Positions 1 to 7,020 of a stretch of 17,045 bases of DNA are shown here, piece after piece. Position 1 is the first letter of the stretch. Each line of letters begins with the position of its first letter. Under the pieces are notes generated by a model. The model was not told the DNA's origin and did no database searches. It was given only the letters and a program-made list of their open reading frames with translations. The position numbers and the translations under genes are program-made. The stretch spans positions 1-17,045 of the forward strand of contig JAGQVR010000030.1 of the NCBI GenBank assembly GCA_020437875.1, written 5' to 3'. Origin of the DNA: Flavobacteriales bacterium. GTDB taxonomy: Bacteria; Bacteroidota; Bacteroidia; Flavobacteriales_F; PHOS-HE28.

Positions 1-364
1 ACCGGTGACCGTGAACGACTACGCGGGATTCATCGCGAACCGGATCCTGATGCCGATGATCAACGAATCCATCGAGGCCCTGTTCCAAGGGGTGGGCGGC
101 GTGTCGGAGATCGACGCGATCATGAAGCTGGGCATGGCCCATCCGATGGGTCCGCTTCAATTGGCCGACTTCATCGGACTGGACACCTGCCTGGCGATCC
201 TGCGTGTGCTGCACGAGGGCTTCGGGAACCCGAAGTACGCGCCCTGCCCACTGCTCGTTCAGATGGTGACCGCGGGCAAATTAGGTGTGAAGAGTGGTGA
301 GGGCTTCTACGTGCACACGCCGGGAAGCAAGGAACTGGTGGTCTCCCCAGCCTTCGGTAAGTGA
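1..364 (+). CDS. 3-hydroxybutyryl-CoA dehydrogenase, C-terminal part (5' end outside window)
   Basis: The frame is open from the window edge (codons start at base 2) to TGA at 362-364. About 120 residues are visible. They match the C-terminal dimerisation domain of 3-hydroxyacyl-CoA dehydrogenases: VNDYAGFIANRI and PMINESIEAL near the start, then MGPLQLADFIGLD, then GKLGVKSGEGFY near the end. The family interconverts acetoacetyl-CoA and 3-hydroxybutyryl-CoA with NAD(P). The Rossmann domain, expected before this segment, must lie upstream. The GTG at base 5 is only the first possible start inside the window; residues before it are expected. The stop overlaps the start of the next gene by four bases (GTGA), so the two are probably co-translated. 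The exact acyl chain preference cannot be told from this half. Confidence 0.9.
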   Translation, partial: PVTVNDYAGFIANRILMPMINESIEALFQGVGGVSEIDAIMKLGMAHPMGPLQLADFIGLDTCLAILRVLHEGFGNPKYAPCPLLVQMVTAGKLGVKSGEGFYVHTPGSKELVVSPAFGK

Positions 365-879
365 CGCTGCGTGAAGCGACCACCGCGGACATCCCATTGA
401 TCGGTGCGTTGGCGCGGCGGATCTGGCCGGTCGTCTACCCGGGCATCATCACCCCGGCACAGATCGCCTACATGCTGGACCTGATGTACAGCGATGCGGC
501 CCTGCGGGACCAACTGGAGCACAAGGGCCATCGGTTCCTGATCGCCGATGGTGAAGCGGGTGCGGCGCACGGCTTCGCTGGCTTCGAGACGGGCCATTCG
601 CCCAAGCGGGCGCGGCTTCATAAACTCTATGTCCTGCCGGAGCTGAAGGGCACCGGGGTGGGCCATGCCCTGTTGATGGGAGTGCTCAAGGCCGCTGCGC
701 AGGCCGGTGATCGAACGATCGAACTCAACGTGAACAAGTACAACCCGGCGACCTCCTTCTACACCCGGCATGGGTTCACCGTGGAGCGGGACGAGGTGTT
801 GGACATCGGCCAGGGCTATGTGATGGACGACCACGTGATGGTGCGTCCGATCGACCCGGTTCAGTTGGGAGTGGCGTGA
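361..879 (+). CDS. GNAT family N-acetyltransferase
   Basis: This 172-residue protein has the GNAT acetyl-CoA fold. The motif A strand and pyrophosphate loop are seen as LYVLPELKGTGVGHALL (about residues 91-107; the loop K-G-T-G-V-G has Lys where Arg or Gln is usual). Motif B is ELNVNKYNPATSFYTRHGF (about residues 121-139). It should transfer an acetyl group from acetyl-CoA to an amine; the substrate is unknown. The start is GTG at 361, chosen because it overlaps the dehydrogenase stop by four bases and puts the first beta strand (LREATTADIP) right at the N-terminus. Its 3' end overlaps the 3' end of the convergent DUF4294 gene by 19 bases, leaving no room for a separate terminator. Confidence 0.88.
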   Translation: MTLREATTADIPLIGALARRIWPVVYPGIITPAQIAYMLDLMYSDAALRDQLEHKGHRFLIADGEAGAAHGFAGFETGHSPKRARLHKLYVLPELKGTGVGHALLMGVLKAAAQAGDRTIELNVNKYNPATSFYTRHGFTVERDEVLDIGQGYVMDDHVMVRPIDPVQLGVA

Positions 880-1559
880 TCCGGTGCCACGCCGTACTTG
901 CGGTACAGGCGTGCCTTGCGCCGTTCCAACTTGGCCTGTGCTTTGGCGGTACGGGCACTGCGTTCGGCCACAGGAAGCTCACCCCGCTCGATGCGTTGTA
1001 CGATGAGCTCCATCGCTGCGTCGTTACCCTCAGGATCATACTGTGACTTGAGGTCCTGGTCGAAGAGGCGGGCCAGGCCCTGCCACATGAAGGCCACGAA
1101 GCTCCCGCGCAACTGCTTCACCAATTCGTAGGAGGTCTGCCCCGTCTCCCGGTCGATCAGCTTCACCAGCACCTTGCCCTGGCTCACGGTCAGGTCCTTC
1201 ACCTCCGCCTCGAACTCGGCTCTCAGCTCGGCCTCCGCCACCTTGACATAGAGGTCCTGGTCATGCTTCGCCTCGATGGTCTTCAATTCACCCTCGTACT
1301 CCGACAGCAACTGGGCCGTGATGCGGGCGTAAGGGTACACCTTGATCACATTCCGCATGAGCTTATCGTAACGTTCCGCCTCGCGCCTATCACGTGGCTT
1401 CCATCGCCCTTCGATCTCCGCTTCGCCCAGGTAGATCAGCGGAATGGTATCGCCCGATTCCACCACGGCATGCACCACATAGGCCTGCGCATCCACCTTA
1501 CCGGTGAACACGAACAGGCATGCGATCATGCCCGAATATGCGAGGGCCTTCTTGAACAT
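861..1559 (-). CDS. DUF4294 domain-containing secreted protein
   Basis: This 232-residue protein begins with a signal peptide (MFKK, then hydrophobic AYSGMIACLFVF, likely cleaved after VDAQ, residue 25). The rest matches DUF4294, a Bacteroidota family without a known function: a short beta start (VVESGDTIPLIYLGEAEI), then a helical segment with the conserved RYDKLMRNVIKVYPYA, and a central LVKLIDRETGQTSYELVKQLRGS. The C-terminal 50 residues are charged and helical (ERRKARLYRKYG). It lies 64 bases downstream of the biotin carboxylase gene on the same strand, but a TAGCTTCA element at 1586-1579 may give it its own promoter. Export to the periplasm is inferred from the leader. No catalytic motif is recognised. 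Confidence 0.85.
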   Translation of the reverse strand: MFKKALAYSGMIACLFVFTGKVDAQAYVVHAVVESGDTIPLIYLGEAEIEGRWKPRDRREAERYDKLMRNVIKVYPYARITAQLLSEYEGELKTIEAKHDQDLYVKVAEAELRAEFEAEVKDLTVSQGKVLVKLIDRETGQTSYELVKQLRGSFVAFMWQGLARLFDQDLKSQYDPEGNDAAMELIVQRIERGELPVAERSARTAKAQAKLERRKARLYRKYGVAPDHATPN

Positions 1560-1578
1560 GGCAGGCCTTTCGGTCCGG

Positions 1579-1586
1579 TGAAGCTA
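1579..1586 (-). promoter_or_regulatory. possible Bacteroidota -7 element before the DUF4294 gene
   Basis: Read on the minus strand this is TAGCTTCA, close to the Bacteroidota -7 consensus TAnnTTTG, ending 19 bases before the ATG. No convincing -33 element is visible. It is one of several similar elements in the window. Confidence 0.35.
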
Positions 1587-1623
1587 CGCTACGAAGCAGG
1601 GGCCATCCCGCCCTTGTACCGGA

Positions 1624-3117
1624 TCAGCGCCGCTTTAGTTTCCAAGGACTTAACGCAGGTGCGGGCCGGACTGTTGTGGACCTCGCCTCCCCATTGCCCA
1701 GCGCGGCTGCGACCAGGGCGGCAGCGGCCATCTCCTCCGGGTCCCGGCCATCGAGCACCTCCGGCTTGAAATGGTCCCGGACGAAGTGCGTATCGTACTT
1801 GCCACTGCGGAATGACGGGTGCCCCATGGTGAAACGACAGAAGCTCAGGGTGGTCTCGATCCCACTGATCGCGTAATCGTCGATGGCACGTTCCATGCGC
1901 TCGATGGCCTCTTCGCGGGTGGCGCCGTGGGTGATGAGCTTGGCGATCATCGGGTCGTAGTGGATCGGGATGTCCATGCCCTCCTCGAAGCCGTCATCCA
2001 CCCGCACACCCGGGCCCTGCGGCGGACGATAGGTCACCAGCCTTCCGATATCGGGCAGGAAATTGTTGGCCGGATCCTCGGCGTAGACCCTGATCTCAAC
2101 GGCGTGCCCGTTGATCCGGAGGTCCTCCTGCTTGAAGGGCAGCTTCTCCCCTTCCGCCACGCGGATCTGCAGCTTCACGAGGTCGAGGCCCGTGATCATC
2201 TCCGTGACGGGATGTTCCACCTGGAGACGGGTATTCATCTCCATGAAGTAGAAGTCGCCCTGTTCATCCAGAAGGAACTCCACCGTGCCGGCGCCGGTGT
2301 AATCCACGCTCTTCGCCACGGCCACGGCGGCCTCGCCCATGCGCTTCCGCAATTCCGGGGTGAGCACCGCGCTCGGCGCCTCCTCCACCACCTTCTGGTG
2401 GCGACGTTGCACGCTGCACTCGCGCTCGAAGAGGTAGCAGGTGTTGCCATGCGCATCGGCCATGATCTGCACCTCGATGTGGCGGGGACCGGCCACATAC
2501 TTCTCGATGAAGACGCTGCCATCGCCGAAGGCGTTCTGCGCCTCGCTGATGGCACGCTCCAGGCCTTCCTTCAACTCCTCCTCCTTCTCCACGATGCGCA
2601 TGCCTTTGCCCCCACCGCCGGCCGCGGCTTTGATGAGTATCGGGAATTTGATCGAGCGCGCCACCTTCATGGCCTCCTCCATCCCGCTCACGGCCCCTTC
2701 CGTACCAGGCACCAGCGGCACGCCGTGGCCCTTCACGGCCTCCTTAGCAGCGAGCTTGTCGCCCATGACCTTCATGGCGTGGGGTGAAGGACCTACGAAA
2801 AGGACACCTGCCTTCTCCAGGGCCCGGGCGAAGTCGCCGTTCTCGCTGAGGAAGCCATAGCCCGGGTGAACGGCATCGACCTTGAGGTCCTTGCACACCT
2901 TCACGAGCTTGTCGATCACGAGGTAGCTCTCCTTGCTGGCCGCGGGTCCGATATGCACGGCCTCATCGGCGAAGCGTACGAATGGGGCGTTGCGGTCGGC
3001 ATCGGAATACACGGCCACGGTACTGATGCCCATTTCGCGGGCGGAGCGCATGACGCGCAGGGCGATCTCGCCGCGGTTGGCGACGAGGAGCTTCTGGATC
3101 TTCTTCTTGGCCATCAT
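1624..3117 (-). CDS. accC: acetyl/propionyl-CoA carboxylase biotin carboxylase subunit
   Basis: This 497-residue protein carboxylates biotin on a carrier protein with ATP and bicarbonate, feeding malonyl-CoA or methylmalonyl-CoA synthesis in the cytosol. Visible landmarks are the N-terminal KLLVANRGEIALRV, HPGYGFLSEN (84-93), the ATP-grasp glycine loop KAAAGGGGKGM (163-173), ERECSVQRRHQK (231-242), the catalytic strand MEMNTRLQVEHP (292-303) and EIRVYAEDP (341-349). It is longer than the roughly 450 residues of E. coli AccC. The tail after about 450 (KPEVLDGRDPEEMAAAAL and an Ala-rich end) resembles Bacteroidota acyl-CoA carboxylase subunits, so propionyl-CoA carboxylase is as likely as acetyl-CoA carboxylase. 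There is no biotin-carrier domain (no MKM motif). Two adjacent ATG codons (3117 and 3114) are possible starts. It is divergent from the gene at 3175. Confidence 0.93.
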   Translation of the reverse strand: MMAKKKIQKLLVANRGEIALRVMRSAREMGISTVAVYSDADRNAPFVRFADEAVHIGPAASKESYLVIDKLVKVCKDLKVDAVHPGYGFLSENGDFARALEKAGVLFVGPSPHAMKVMGDKLAAKEAVKGHGVPLVPGTEGAVSGMEEAMKVARSIKFPILIKAAAGGGGKGMRIVEKEEELKEGLERAISEAQNAFGDGSVFIEKYVAGPRHIEVQIMADAHGNTCYLFERECSVQRRHQKVVEEAPSAVLTPELRKRMGEAAVAVAKSVDYTGAGTVEFLLDEQGDFYFMEMNTRLQVEHPVTEMITGLDLVKLQIRVAEGEKLPFKQEDLRINGHAVEIRVYAEDPANNFLPDIGRLVTYRPPQGPGVRVDDGFEEGMDIPIHYDPMIAKLITHGATREEAIERMERAIDDYAISGIETTLSFCRFTMGHPSFRSGKYDTHFVRDHFKPEVLDGRDPEEMAAAALVAAALGNGEARSTTVRPAPALSPWKLKRR

Positions 3118-3132
3118 GGGGGACTGAAGTGG

Positions 3133-3141
3133 CGAAGATGC
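3133..3141 (-). promoter_or_regulatory. possible -7 element before accC
   Basis: The minus strand reads GCATCTTCG, a variant of TAnnTTYG, ending 15 bases before the first ATG of accC. It shares the 57-base divergent spacer with the plus-strand element at 3155-3162. No Shine-Dalgarno sequence is seen in the leader. Confidence 0.35.
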
Positions 3142-3154
3142 GAAGGGATCACCT

Positions 3155-3162
3155 CAACTTTG
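3155..3162 (+). promoter_or_regulatory. possible -7 element before the secreted protein at 3175
   Basis: The sequence CAACTTTG resembles TAnnTTTG and ends 12 bases before the ATG at 3175. With the opposite-strand element at 3141-3133 it would make a compact divergent promoter pair. Confidence 0.35.
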
Positions 3163-3174
3163 CCATTCCGAGCC

Positions 3175-3582
3175 ATGCGTCAGGTCCTATCCATCCTTTC
3201 CTTCACCCTGTACCTGACCGTGTTCGGCCAGGGCACGGTGGCCCCGGATGGCACCGCGTTCCACAGCGAGGTACGCGTGAAGAACGGATCGAACCAGCAG
3301 GTATTGATCAACGTGGTACCCAAGGGGTCCGCGTTGCCGTTGCAAGGCAGCGCCTTCATGCTGGATCCCGGCCGGGAGGAGGTCATCGCTCAGTATGATG
3401 ATCAAGGGGACTTCGTGAGCCCGGTGCAGAAGCTCGTGGTGAGTGGCAGGGTGACCAACCTGCGCGGGAAGCAACGGACGATCGGCGTGTTGATGATGGA
3501 GAAGCGGCAGGTGGACGCGCACCATCGCATGTGGTACTACGAGGTGATGTCGGGCGGCATGCGCGTGGGCATCGGCTTCTGA
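3175..3582 (+). CDS. small secreted protein of unknown function
   Basis: I do not recognise this 135-residue protein. The chosen ATG at 3175 gives a signal peptide (MRQVLSILSFTLYLTVFGQG, cut near residue 19). The open frame runs further upstream, but that part is the shadow of accC. The mature part looks like an all-beta domain: alternating strands such as FHSEVRVKNG, QQVLINVVPKG, QKLVVSGRVTNLRG, RTIGVLMMEKR, and a final HRMWYYEVMSGGMRVGIGF. The aromatic, beta-like end is reminiscent of proteins that pack against the outer membrane, but this is only an impression. There is no cysteine in the mature part and no lipobox. It is divergent from accC and precedes the antiporter gene by 150 bases. 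Confidence 0.7.
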   Translation: MRQVLSILSFTLYLTVFGQGTVAPDGTAFHSEVRVKNGSNQQVLINVVPKGSALPLQGSAFMLDPGREEVIAQYDDQGDFVSPVQKLVVSGRVTNLRGKQRTIGVLMMEKRQVDAHHRMWYYEVMSGGMRVGIGF

Positions 3583-3642
3583 GCGACCATGGGCGCGGCG
3601 AGGGCTTTGACCATTCTTAACGAAGCAGTGGGGTGCCGCTGG

Positions 3643-3653
3643 TTACCTTCGCC
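3643..3653 (+). promoter_or_regulatory. possible -7 element before the antiporter gene
   Basis: The sequence TTACCTTCGCC fits TAnnTTYG. An identical 12-base string (GTTACCTTCGCC) occurs at 8213-8224 upstream of the ybdG-like gene. Here it lies about 80 bases before the preferred antiporter ATG. Confidence 0.4.
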
Positions 3654-3732
3654 ATGAACGCGCGCCACCAGTGGCCGTGTGCGGCGCTGTACGCTCCGGA
3701 ACGCATCCTGTCCCCTCCGCCCCACCGACGGA

Positions 3733-5973
3733 ATGAGCCACCTACCCCACCTGATCGCCGACCTCGGCCTGATCCTGTCCGTGGCGGCGGTGACCACCCT
3801 GGTCTTCAAGCGGATCAAGCAGCCGCTGGTGCTGGGCTACATCGTGGCCGGCCTGATGGTGGGGCCCTATGTGGCCTTCCTTCCCAGCGTATTGGATGAG
3901 AACAGCTTGCGCACCTGGTCGGAGATCGGTGTGATCTTCCTGTTGTTCAGCCTGGGCCTGGAGTTCAGCTTCAAGAAGGTGGCCAAGGTGGGTGGCACGG
4001 CGAGCGTCACGGCCATCACCACCGTGTGCTGCATGCTGGTGGCGGGCTTCGCCACGGGACAGGCCATGGGATGGACCTTCATGGACAGCCTCTTCCTCGG
4101 CGGCATCCTGTCCATCTCCTCCACCACCATCATCGTAAGAGCCCTTGACGAGCTGGGCCTGAAGACGCGTGGCTTCGCCAACCTCGTGGTGGGTGTGCTG
4201 GTGATCGAGGACCTGGTGGCCATCCTACTTATGGTGGTGCTGAGCACGGTCGCGGTGAGCCGGCAGTTCTCCGGAACGGAGCTGCTCTTCGCCATGGGCA
4301 AGTTGGCGGCCTTCCTCACGGTCACCTTCATCGTCGGCATCTACCTGATCCCGACGGTGCTGCACCGCACACGCAAGTTGATGAACGAGGAAACGCTGCT
4401 GGTGGTGGCGGTGGCGCTCTGCCTCACGATGGTCTTCCTGGCGGCGCAGGCCGGCTTCAGCGCAGCGCTTGGTGCCTTCCTGATGGGCAGTTTGCTCGCG
4501 GAGACGGTGATGGCCGAGCGCATCGAACACCTCGTGAAGCCGGTGAAGGACCTGTTCGGCGCCATCTTCTTCGTGTCGGTGGGCATGATGATCGACCCGC
4601 GGATGCTGATCGAGCATTGGCAGCCGGTGCTCATCGTCTCCCTGGTCGTGGTGCTCGGCCAGCCGATCAGCAGCGCCGCAGGTGCTCTGCTCTCCGGACA
4701 GCCGTTGAAACGTGCGGTACAGGCCGGCATGTCGCTTTCGCAGATCGGCGAATTCTCCTTCATCATCGCGACCCTTGGTGTATCGTTGGGGGTCACGAGT
4801 TCCTTCCTATACCCGGTGGCGGTGGCGGTATCCGCCATCACGACCTTCGCCACACCATATATGATCCGCGCGTCCGATGGGATGGCGGATGTGCTGACGC
4901 GCGGCCTGCCCGCTTCCTGGATCACATCCATCGAACGCTATAGCCAGCAGACCTCGCAGGTGAAGGTGACGAGCGACTGGCGGATCCTGTTGCGCTCCTA
5001 CGTCGTGAACGTCGTCCTGTTCTTCGTCCTGAGCGTCGCGGTGATCATGCTGGCATCACGACACCTGACACCCATGCTCGATCTGTTCTTCGATGCGCGC
5101 TATGGACACGTGAGCGCCGGCCTGATCACGCTGGTGCTGATCCTTCCCTTGATCTGGGCGATGTCGATCCGCCGGATCAAGCGCGCGGCGTACAGGCACC
5201 TGTGGTTGAACAAGAAGCAATTGCGCGGCCCGTTGGTGGCCATCGAGGTGGCGCGGCTTGTCGTGGCGGTCCTGGTCCTGGGCCTGCTGGTCAACCAGTT
5301 CTTCAGCACGGGTTGGGCCTTCGGGGCGACCCTGGTGTTCATGGCGCTCGCGATCGTGCTCTTCCGGCGCCGGTTGCACCGCTTCTACCAGCGCGTGGAA
5401 CAGCGGTTCATGAGCAACCTGAACCAGCGCGAGCAACAGCGGCGGCGTCCGCATCTGGCGCCCTGGGACATGCACCTGGCCGAGGTGGAAGTGAAGGCGG
5501 GAACGCTCGTCGTTGGGCGCAGTTTGGAGGAGATCCAGCTGCGTGAGAAGCACGGTGTGAACGTGGCCTTGATCGAACGCGACGACCGGAACATACCGGC
5601 ACCGCACCGCGACGAACGCCTGCTGCCCGGCGACCGGCTGGTCGTGATCGGCACGGATGAACAGTTGTCCGACATGAACCGCACGCTGGAAGCGCCCATC
5701 CCGGACAACGGCGACTACGACCTGGACAAGGACGACATCGCGTTGGAGAAGTACCGGGTGCTGCCACGGTCACCGTTGATCGGCACGACGATCCGCGCGT
5801 CACGCCTGCGCGAGGAGGCCATGGCGCTGGTGGCGGGCATCGAGCGCGGTGATCAACGCCTGATGAACCCCGAGAGCTTCACCACCTTCGAGCAGAACGA
5901 CCTGGTGTGGCTAGTGGGGAACACGGAGAGCATCCACGCGTTCATGGAACAGTGGAAGGCGGCGAGGGAGTAG
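3733..5973 (+). CDS. CPA2 family monovalent cation:proton antiporter with two TrkA-C domains
   Basis: This 746-residue inner-membrane protein should exchange K+ or Na+ for protons. Residues about 5-390 form the sodium/hydrogen exchanger domain: VLGYIVAGLMVGPY early on, FLLFSLGLEFSFKKV, then GGILSISSTTIIVRALDELG and LVVGVLVIEDLVAILLMVV, where the adjacent Glu-Asp is the expected ion-binding site. About residues 415-555 add further membrane segments (VVLFFVLSVAVIML, LITLVLILPLIWAM, LVVAVLVLGLLV). The cytosolic end holds two TrkA-C (RCK-C) domains, about 580-660 (VEVKAGTLVVGRSLEEI) and 670-745 (RSPLIGTTIRASRLRE), which in other proteins bind regulatory ligands. There is no NAD-binding TrkA-N domain, unlike KefB/KefC. 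The ATG at 3733 was chosen over an in-frame GTG at 3679 because the extra 18 residues are polar and unlike the family. Confidence 0.92.
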   Translation: MSHLPHLIADLGLILSVAAVTTLVFKRIKQPLVLGYIVAGLMVGPYVAFLPSVLDENSLRTWSEIGVIFLLFSLGLEFSFKKVAKVGGTASVTAITTVCCMLVAGFATGQAMGWTFMDSLFLGGILSISSTTIIVRALDELGLKTRGFANLVVGVLVIEDLVAILLMVVLSTVAVSRQFSGTELLFAMGKLAAFLTVTFIVGIYLIPTVLHRTRKLMNEETLLVVAVALCLTMVFLAAQAGFSAALGAFLMGSLLAETVMAERIEHLVKPVKDLFGAIFFVSVGMMIDPRMLIEHWQPVLIVSLVVVLGQPISSAAGALLSGQPLKRAVQAGMSLSQIGEFSFIIATLGVSLGVTSSFLYPVAVAVSAITTFATPYMIRASDGMADVLTRGLPASWITSIERYSQQTSQVKVTSDWRILLRSYVVNVVLFFVLSVAVIMLASRHLTPMLDLFFDARYGHVSAGLITLVLILPLIWAMSIRRIKRAAYRHLWLNKKQLRGPLVAIEVARLVVAVLVLGLLVNQFFSTGWAFGATLVFMALAIVLFRRRLHRFYQRVEQRFMSNLNQREQQRRRPHLAPWDMHLAEVEVKAGTLVVGRSLEEIQLREKHGVNVALIERDDRNIPAPHRDERLLPGDRLVVIGTDEQLSDMNRTLEAPIPDNGDYDLDKDDIALEKYRVLPRSPLIGTTIRASRLREEAMALVAGIERGDQRLMNPESFTTFEQNDLVWLVGNTESIHAFMEQWKAARE

Positions 5974-6125
5974 CGGGTGCAGGTCCAGGCGCAGGAGCAG
6001 GAGCAAGTGCTTGTTCAGCGCTACGGCTTCGGGTGTGTGAAGTGCCCGGTAGGCGGTTGGCAGTTGGCAGGAGGTAGTTGGCAGGAGGCAGTTCTCCTCT
6101 TGGTCACTGGTCGACCTCGCTCCAT
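5974..6125. repeat. gene-free stretch with repeat module and seven-base tandem repeats
   Basis: No convincing gene lies here. Positions 5987-6040 hold a module (caggagcaggagcaag, then ttgttcagcgctacggcttcggg) that recurs twice at 16453-16574. Positions 6048-6096 then read as seven-base units in phase: ggtaggc, ggttggc, agttggc, aggaggt, agttggc, aggaggc, agttctc. The same unit family follows the module at 16581-16608. A short open frame across this region has no homology that I recognise and its codon pattern is that of the repeats. Confidence 0.6.
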
Positions 6126-6212
6126 CTACTTCAGGACCTCTTTCACGCGATCGGCTGCTTCCTTCAAGGCCACCGCACCAAGCACTTTCAGGCCGCTGTT
6201 GTCGATCAGCTC
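6126..6212 (-). pseudogene. displaced duplicate of the sucC 3' end (28 codons plus stop)
   Basis: On the minus strand this reads EELIDNSGL..., continuing to the VKEVLK end and the same TAG stop as sucC. It corresponds to sucC residues 369-396, with one amino acid change (Q385 to K). I count 9 base differences in 87 positions against 7020-6934; eight fall at third codon positions and are silent. Homology stops abruptly at about 6212-6214, where the sucC coding sequence is replaced by the DUF2071 3' end. The DUF2071 stop codon (6208-6206) lies inside this copy in another frame. No start codon or sucC body is attached, so it is a remnant. Confidence 0.9.
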
Positions 6213-6925
6213 CTCAGTCCAGGAGTGGAATGCCACTCGTGCGGGATGTCACGCATGAGCATCGCACCATCGAACTTCACAGAGCCTTCCGGGAAGATCC
6301 GCTTGTTCATGAAGAAGCTTGAATGCACCGCTTCCACATTCAGCGGGGTCACTTGCCAGTTATGAGTTCTCAGCTCCAGGCCTTGAAAAGCCCCTGCAAC
6401 TCTGGAAGGAGAAAATCCTACCGCACCGCGTTGCATGAATGTCGAAGCAGCGTTCAGATCGGGAAACACACTTGTCGCATTCCAGTCCGCACTCTCCTGG
6501 GCTTCAACACTCATTGAAGTACCATCCTCACTACGAAATGCGACTAAGAAGCGTCCATCGCCTTCTGTTACGTCGAACTGAGATCGATGATGCAGCCCAG
6601 GAAAAATCCGACCACCTGCAAGCGCATTCATGGCCGATGAGGTATCACGTCGAGGCACAAAGACACCTTCACGTTCAACACCACGATCCGACCACACCAC
6701 AGCTATCCTGTGGGCGGCGTTCTCAGACCTAAGACCGATGAACGCTGGAAGACCTGAAGGTCGTATGGACCTCAATCGGATGAGACAGACCCCCACTATC
6801 GCTTTTCCATCGACAAGTTGAGGGCGGAAAGGACGTGGTAGAAACCGTGTGGCGACTTCCCCATCCACCTGATAGTTGATCAGGATCCGGCGTTCAATGA
6901 CCCCGGAAATGGAAGGAAACCACAT
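6206..6925 (-). CDS. DUF2071 domain-containing protein
   Basis: This 239-residue protein belongs to DUF2071, an uncharacterised, probably cytosolic family. Recognisable segments are the N-terminal ISGVIERRILINYQVD, the proline-rich RFLPRPFRPQLVDGKAIVGV, LGLRSEN-like LRSENAAHRIAV (66-77), the conserved VPRRDTSSAMNALAGGR (90-106), FPGLHHR (108-114) and the C-terminal DIPHEWHS. The length is about that of the family, so it looks complete. The ATG at 6925 lies 8 bases after the sucC stop, so it could be translated from sucC mRNA. Base content sampled by hand in three 60-base lines is 48-53% GC, against 60-72% in sampled lines of neighbours. It ends within a second copy of the sucC tail, which supplies its last codons and stop. 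Horizontal acquisition is inferred. Confidence 0.88.
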   Translation of the reverse strand: MWFPSISGVIERRILINYQVDGEVATRFLPRPFRPQLVDGKAIVGVCLIRLRSIRPSGLPAFIGLRSENAAHRIAVVWSDRGVEREGVFVPRRDTSSAMNALAGGRIFPGLHHRSQFDVTEGDGRFLVAFRSEDGTSMSVEAQESADWNATSVFPDLNAASTFMQRGAVGFSPSRVAGAFQGLELRTHNWQVTPLNVEAVHSSFFMNKRIFPEGSVKFDGAMLMRDIPHEWHSTPGLRS

Positions 6926-6933
6926 GAGCCTCC

Positions 6934-7020
6934 CTACTTCAGCACCTCCTTCACGCGATCGGCAGCCTCCTGCAAGGCCACGGCACCGAGCACCTTCAGT
7001 CCGCTGTTGTCGATCAGCTC
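6934..7020 (-). repeat. sucC 3' end, direct repeat partner of 6126-6212
   Basis: The last 28 codons and TAG stop of sucC align without gaps to 6126-6212 in the same orientation, with 78 of 87 bases identical by hand count. Together the two copies bracket the DUF2071 gene, and the repeat starts are 808 bases apart. This arrangement resembles the two attachment sites left by an element that inserts at a gene's 3' end and restores the gene. Confidence 0.88.

Noticed and set aside
1819..2787. A 322-codon plus-strand frame within accC
   Set aside because: It is antisense to a highly conserved biotin carboxylase with all catalytic motifs.
3654..3899. A possible leader peptide starting at ATG 3654 before the antiporter
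   Set aside because: It begins two bases after a likely -7 element, so the ATG would probably not be in the transcript, and its sequence is proline/arginine-rich shadow of the antiporter frame.
5977..6258. A 93-codon plus-strand frame after the antiporter gene
   Set aside because: It runs through repeat units and antisense to the displaced sucC tail; no homology or typical codon use is seen.
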